A model generated the notes under the pieces. The model was not told the origin of the DNA. It ran no database searches and saw nothing but the letters and a program-made list of their open reading frames with translations. This document shows, piece by piece, positions 61,147-64,000 of a stretch of 64,000 nt of DNA. The position numbers and the translations under genes were made by a program. The stretch lies in the NCBI RefSeq assembly GCF_027924405.1, contig NZ_AP026978.1:248001-312000 (forward strand), read 5' to 3'. Source of the DNA: Nocardia sputorum (lineage in GTDB: Bacteria; Actinomycetota; Actinomycetes; Mycobacteriales; Mycobacteriaceae). Each line of letters opens with the position of its first letter. The stretch's first letter is position 1.

Positions 61147-61641
61147 TCAGTTCGATGCCGGTAACGGGCTCCGGCGGAGGCGGGCTACCAGCGGATAGAT
61201 CCGGCAACCCAAGCAGATCCCGAACGCCGCGTTCAGGAACGCCGCGAACAGGGCGAAGCCGGCGAACACCGCGCCGACGACTGTGGAGCCGAGCGCGAAG
61301 CCCAGCAGGCTGACGGCCGCGAAAACGAAACCGAGCAGCTGCGCGAACCGCAGCGGAGCCGTCGGCTCGGTCTCACTCGTCGGCGCGAGGCGCGGCGCGA
61401 CGAAGGCGGCGTAGATCCGGCCGTACGGGTGGCGGCGCGGACCGAGGGCGGCGCCGACCGCGAAAACGATCGCCTGCAGGGCGATCAGCACCGCCGCGGC
61501 CACCGGCGAGACCGCGGCGGCGAGCACGACGACGACGAGGACGCCGGTGGTCACCCAGGCGGCGAACCGCGGTCCGCGCACGTCGACCTGATCGGCGGAG
61601 ACGGGCGTGGCTTCGGAACTGTTACGGATCTCGGTGGACAT
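61147..61641 (-). CDS. DUF4395-family membrane protein
   Basis: A 164-residue protein with four membrane helices (about 28-45, 48-66, 100-118, 122-140) and a CxxC pair, Cys143 and Cys146, in GICLGCRIYPL at the end of the last helix. DUF4395 proteins often accompany rhodaneses and thioredoxins and may move or relay reduced sulfur across the membrane; this is inference. AGGAG precedes the ATG by about 8 nt. First gene of the operon, 122 nt after the polycysteine leader ORF. Confidence 0.88.
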   Translation of the reverse strand: MSTEIRNSSEATPVSADQVDVRGPRFAAWVTTGVLVVVVLAAAVSPVAAAVLIALQAIVFAVGAALGPRRHPYGRIYAAFVAPRLAPTSETEPTAPLRFAQLLGFVFAAVSLLGFALGSTVVGAVFAGFALFAAFLNAAFGICLGCRIYPLVARLRRSPLPASN

Positions 61642-61729
61642 TGTGCGTACTCCTGCGCTGAAAAAGTCCGATGACTGGAGATTTGCCAATTCGCCGGGGG
61701 ATCGTGAGATCACTCGCGCGGCGGGCAAG

Positions 61730-61761
61730 GGTCGGCGTCAGGAAATCTGGACGAGCCGACC
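61730..61761 (-). promoter_or_regulatory. Attenuator hairpin after the polycysteine ORF
   Basis: On the minus strand GGTCGGC (61761-61755) pairs with GCCGACC (61736-61730). A 9-nt copy of the 5' arm, GTCGGCTCG, also occurs inside the leader ORF at 61798-61790, just before the cysteine codons, and could take the same partner. Two exclusive pairings, one within the region covered by a ribosome held at cysteine codons, fit translation-controlled attenuation. Confidence 0.55.
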
Positions 61762-61763
61762 GA

Positions 61764-61850
61764 TCAGCGGCACAGGCAGCAACAACCACCGAGCCGACAC
61801 AGATCCACTGTGCGGCGTCGGGTGAGCATCAGCTCGTGGTTGGAAAGCAC
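61764..61850 (-). CDS. Polycysteine leader peptide (leaderless small ORF)
   Basis: A 28-codon ORF, MLSNHELMLTRRRTVDLC followed by RLGGCCCLCR. It has five cysteine codons, four of them among the last six residues. GTG 61850 is exactly 6 nt after the -10 box TAAACT, so the mRNA begins at the start codon. An in-frame ATG seven codons on is an alternative. Leaderless polycysteine ORFs that sense cysteine supply by ribosome stalling are known before sulfur operons in mycobacteria; this one precedes DUF4395-cysA2-sseC. Confidence 0.8.
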   Translation of the reverse strand: MLSNHELMLTRRRTVDLCRLGGCCCLCR

Positions 61851-61856
61851 GTCAGC

Positions 61857-61884
61857 AGTTTACCCAATTCGGCGGGGAAATTGG
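61857..61884 (-). promoter_or_regulatory. Promoter and operator-like repeat of the sulfur operon
   Basis: The -10 box TAAACT (61862-61857) is preceded by CCAATT-N9-AATTGG (61864-61884), which covers the spacer and -35 position (TCCAAT, a poor -35 on its own). The weak -35 under a palindrome suggests an activator or a repressor site in addition to attenuation. A half site CCAATTCG recurs at 61686-61693. Confidence 0.5.
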
Positions 61885-61928
61885 ACCCGGGGTGGATTAC
61901 ACCCGTCCAGGGGAGTTGTCATCGCAGC

Positions 61929-62372
61929 TCAGGCCGCTGTGGTCAGTGGCTCGAGCGCGGAGTGCAGATCCGTGGCCTTCGGGACGCCGGAGATGCGGAA
62001 CCGCTCCCTGCCCTCGATGTCGAAGACGAACGTGGTGGGCAGCGAGAGGACGTTCAGCTCGCGCGCGAGCGCGGGCTCGGCGTCGATGTCCACCTCGATG
62101 TCCTGCGGCGGCTGCGGCGATCCCGCGAGCTGATCTGTGACGTTGGCAACCACCCGGCGAACGGCGTCACACGGTCCGCACCAGTCGGCGGAGAAATGCA
62201 GGACCGCGGGCCCGGCGCCGGTCACGCCGACGGACGCCAGCAGTTGCGCGCGAGCGGAGTCGGACAGGTCGATGCCGTCGGCCGCGCGGATCTTGCCGTC
62301 GCGCCGACGCAGCAGGACGCCCACCGCCAGCGCGGCGAGCAGGACCACTGCGAGGATGGTGAGTTGGATCAT
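61929..62372 (-). CDS. Membrane-anchored thioredoxin-like protein
   Basis: A 147-residue protein: an N-terminal helix (MIQLTILAVVLLAALAVGVL) anchors a thioredoxin domain with active site WCGPC (Cys65, Cys68) and the cis-proline loop LSLPTTFV. It resembles the mycobacterial ThiX/Rv0816c (from memory). It probably reduces disulfides or feeds electrons to the neighbouring sulfur proteins. The ATG overlaps the lmeA stop (ATGA); it is the second gene of that pair. The leader ORF of the next operon starts 78 bp beyond its stop. Confidence 0.92.
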   Translation of the reverse strand: MIQLTILAVVLLAALAVGVLLRRRDGKIRAADGIDLSDSARAQLLASVGVTGAGPAVLHFSADWCGPCDAVRRVVANVTDQLAGSPQPPQDIEVDIDAEPALARELNVLSLPTTFVFDIEGRERFRISGVPKATDLHSALEPLTTAA

Positions 62373-63169
62373 GGTCGCTGCAATCGGTCTAGGTCGATCG
62401 TGACGTTCACGCCCTTGCCCTCCACGACGATCTGACCGCCCTGGGCGGAGACCTTGGTGGGCCGGACACCGAACGGCAACTCCTTGGTGTCGATGGTACG
62501 GGTGAACCGGGCGAGCACCGCGGGCCGATCGGCCTCGGTGATCACCGCCACAGGCATGGTCTCGGTGCCGGGCGGGCCGCGATAGAAGCCGGTCGCCACG
62601 ATTTTCACCTGGTCGCCGTCGAGCGAAAGGTCGGCCTGCACACTGACCTTCTCGCCGCCGTACTGTGCGCCCGGCGTCTCCGGCAGGGTGCCGGTGAGCA
62701 CCAGCGCGCCGGTGGTGGTCATCCCCGACCCGCCCGAGCCGCCGGTCCCGTCGGACTTGTCGGCGGGACGCGAATGCACCTGCAGATCGGGGATGGCGAA
62801 CAGCCTGCCGAGTTCGGTCGGCTCCACGCGCAACCGGCTGTCGACCCGCTCCACGGGAACCCCGCGCAGACTGCCGTCGACCAATTCGCCGACCGGCAGC
62901 CGCACCCCGGTCAGCGTGGCCTCCAGCGCGATCTCACCGGGGATGTCCAGACGCTTCGCGCGCGCCCGGATCTCCACGTGGTCGTAGCGGCTGTCCCATG
63001 CCTGGCCGAGAAAGGGGAAGCCGTGGATGGTCACCTCGGGATCCGCGGTGAGATCGGCGCCGTCGCGCAGCGCCCGGGACACGCGGTACTCCGAATAGGC
63101 CGCGGTACTGAAGTCGACGACCACGGCGAACCCCGCCAGACACAGCAGGCCGATGATCAGCTTGCGCAT
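62369..63169 (-). CDS. LmeA-family phospholipid-binding protein (DUF2993)
   Basis: A 266-residue envelope protein with an N-terminal signal/anchor helix (MRKLIIGLLCLAGFAVVVDF) and a DUF2993 body: VTIHGFPFLGQAWDSRYDHV, ALEATLTGVRLPVGELVDGS, VKIVATGFYRGPPG. LmeA in mycobacteria binds phospholipids in the periplasm and supports mannan elongation of lipoglycans. A glycine/serine loop (SDGTGGSGGSG) lies mid-protein. ATG with GGGGGAG directly upstream. Translationally coupled to the thioredoxin gene; divergent from glnR. Confidence 0.88.
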   Translation of the reverse strand: MRKLIIGLLCLAGFAVVVDFSTAAYSEYRVSRALRDGADLTADPEVTIHGFPFLGQAWDSRYDHVEIRARAKRLDIPGEIALEATLTGVRLPVGELVDGSLRGVPVERVDSRLRVEPTELGRLFAIPDLQVHSRPADKSDGTGGSGGSGMTTTGALVLTGTLPETPGAQYGGEKVSVQADLSLDGDQVKIVATGFYRGPPGTETMPVAVITEADRPAVLARFTRTIDTKELPFGVRPTKVSAQGGQIVVEGKGVNVTIDLDRLQRP

Positions 63170-63373
63170 GCTCCCCCGTCTCTCCGGGTCTCGGGCCGCG
63201 GCGGCCGGGAGCCGCGCGGCGCGCGTTCGGCTGCCGTGCCGGGCGCGCCGCCGGTGGCGGGCATGCCCGATACGTAACCCATGTAGGCACCATATCGGTT
63301 GGCCCGAGCCGGGCACCGGAGTGTCCACCGGTGCGACTGTGGACCCCGGAATGCGTGGTCATGCCTTGTTACG

Positions 63374-63407
63374 CGCTAATCTTGCATCCGATTACCTGTG
63401 ATTAGCG
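63374..63407 (+). promoter_or_regulatory. Inverted repeat upstream of glnR
   Basis: CGCTAATC (63374-63381) and GATTAGCG (63400-63407) form an 8-bp perfect inverted repeat with an 18-bp spacer, 57 bp before glnR. It may be an operator shared with divergent lmeA or an autoregulatory site. The rest of the 294-bp gap shows no gene. Confidence 0.4.
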
Positions 63408-63463
63408 ACGCGGGCGCGGCGGTGCTGCCGCATCCGCGTGGCTACGAGATGGGAGGAGGGCCC

Positions 63464-64000
63464 GTGGAGCTGCTCCTGCTTACCTCCGACCCCAACCCCG
63501 AGTCGGTGTTGCCTTCGCTCGCCTTGCTCGCGCACAACGTGCGCCCGGCGCCCACCGAAGTGGCTTCGCTGCTCGAGGCAGGCAGCGCGGACGTCGCGCT
63601 GGTGGACGCGAGGACCGACCTGGCCGCGGCCCGCGGCCTGTGCCGCCTGCTCGGCAGCACCGGATCCTCGGTGCCGGTAGTCGCGGTGCTCACCGAAGGC
63701 GGCCTGGTCGCGGTGAACGCGGACTGGGGACTCGACGACATCCTGCTGCCCGGTACCGGCCCCGCCGAGCTCGACGCCAGGCTGCGGCTGCTGGTCGGGC
63801 GCAACGGCGGTGTGGCGAGCCCGGAGAACACCGGCAAGATCACGCTCGGCGAGCTGGTGATCGACGAGGGCACCTACACCGCGCGGTTGCGTGGGCGCCC
63901 GCTCGATCTCACCTACAAAGAATTCGAGCTGCTGAAGTATCTCGCGCAGCACGCGGGCCGCGTGTTCACCCGCGCGCAACTGCTGCAGGAGGTATGGGGC
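63464..64000 (+). CDS. glnR: GlnR-type OmpR-family response regulator (partial, 3' end cut by window)
   Basis: The first 179 codons of an OmpR-type regulator. The receiver-like domain ([36 protein letters not shown]) keeps one Asp but lacks the usual acidic pocket and the Thr/Lys switch residues, as in GlnR, which works without a cognate kinase. It is followed by a winged helix ([36 protein letters not shown]). GlnR governs nitrogen assimilation (glnA, amtB, nir genes). GTG start with GGGAGGAGGG upstream. Position beside lmeA matches M. tuberculosis Rv0818 (from memory). Confidence 0.93.
   Translation, partial: MELLLLTSDPNPESVLPSLALLAHNVRPAPTEVASLLEAGSADVALVDARTDLAAARGLCRLLGSTGSSVPVVAVLTEGGLVAVNADWGLDDILLPGTGPAELDARLRLLVGRNGGVASPENTGKITLGELVIDEGTYTARLRGRPLDLTYKEFELLKYLAQHAGRVFTRAQLLQEVWG

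Noticed and set aside
1..64000. CRISPR arrays, insertion sequences, integrases, toxin-antitoxin or restriction systems
   Set aside because: No regularly spaced direct repeats, transposase-like frames or paired small toxin genes were found; the only tandem repeats are the tRNA-like array and the cydD linker.

Overview
The window is high-GC DNA from an actinomycete of the Mycobacteriales, most likely Nocardia or a close relative. The evidence is Mce-associated proteins, an LGFP-repeat protein, a DUF3073 protein, an LmeA-type lipid-binding protein, many GTG starts, many leaderless promoters, and a gene order that follows, from memory, the M. tuberculosis Rv0772-Rv0818 neighbourhood (purD, purB, ptrB, purSQ, pepC, purL, purF, purM, DUF3073, pabC, cysA2/sseC, glnR). 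No reference genome was consulted, so all synteny statements rest on recall.

Layout. 0-5 kb: tail of an mce locus (two Mce-associated proteins), an OmpR-type two-component system, and otsA preceded by a 56-aa gene. 5-9.3 kb: an accessory stretch with an alpha/beta hydrolase, a structured RNA candidate before an orphan mbtH, tRNA-Thr(TGT) followed by at least three decayed tandem tRNA-like copies, and a phage-endolysin-like DUF1906/amidase/LGFP gene. 9.4-31.4 kb: purD, purB, purS and purQ among aminotransferase, TetR, HIT, M23, old-yellow-enzyme/MerR, prolyl oligopeptidase, glutamate decarboxylase, peptidase and AmiC-like/MarR genes. 31.5-47.3 kb: purL, purF and purM, with a membrane hydrolase, a CPBP protease in frame with a sterol-carrier domain, a YhgE/Pip protein, and a five-component dipeptide ABC operon lying between purF and purM. 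47.4-58.5 kb: DUF3073, asparaginase, MOSC, YgfZ, pabC and the complete cydABDC operon. 58.5-64 kb: a leader-peptide/structured-RNA unit after cydC, then the sulfur cluster (Rv0813c-like, 31-aa membrane protein, sseC, cysA2, DUF4395, thioredoxin, lmeA), and the start of glnR.

How the genes work together. Seven de novo purine genes (purD, B, S, Q, L, F, M) are scattered over 37 kb, mostly as single transcription units ended by strong hairpins. cydABDC encodes cytochrome bd oxidase and its assembly exporter. The DUF4395-cysA2-sseC operon handles sulfane sulfur. It is preceded by a leaderless polycysteine small ORF with competing RNA pairings, which looks like a cysteine-responsive attenuator.

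The observations most worth checking are the polycysteine attenuator at 61.7-61.9 kb, a second peptide leader with mutually exclusive hairpins and a three-way junction at 58.5-58.8 kb with no gene downstream, the decaying tRNA-Thr array at 6.6-6.9 kb, and the MerR-type 19-bp-spacer leaderless promoter at 18.76 kb. No insertion sequence, CRISPR array or rRNA gene was seen.
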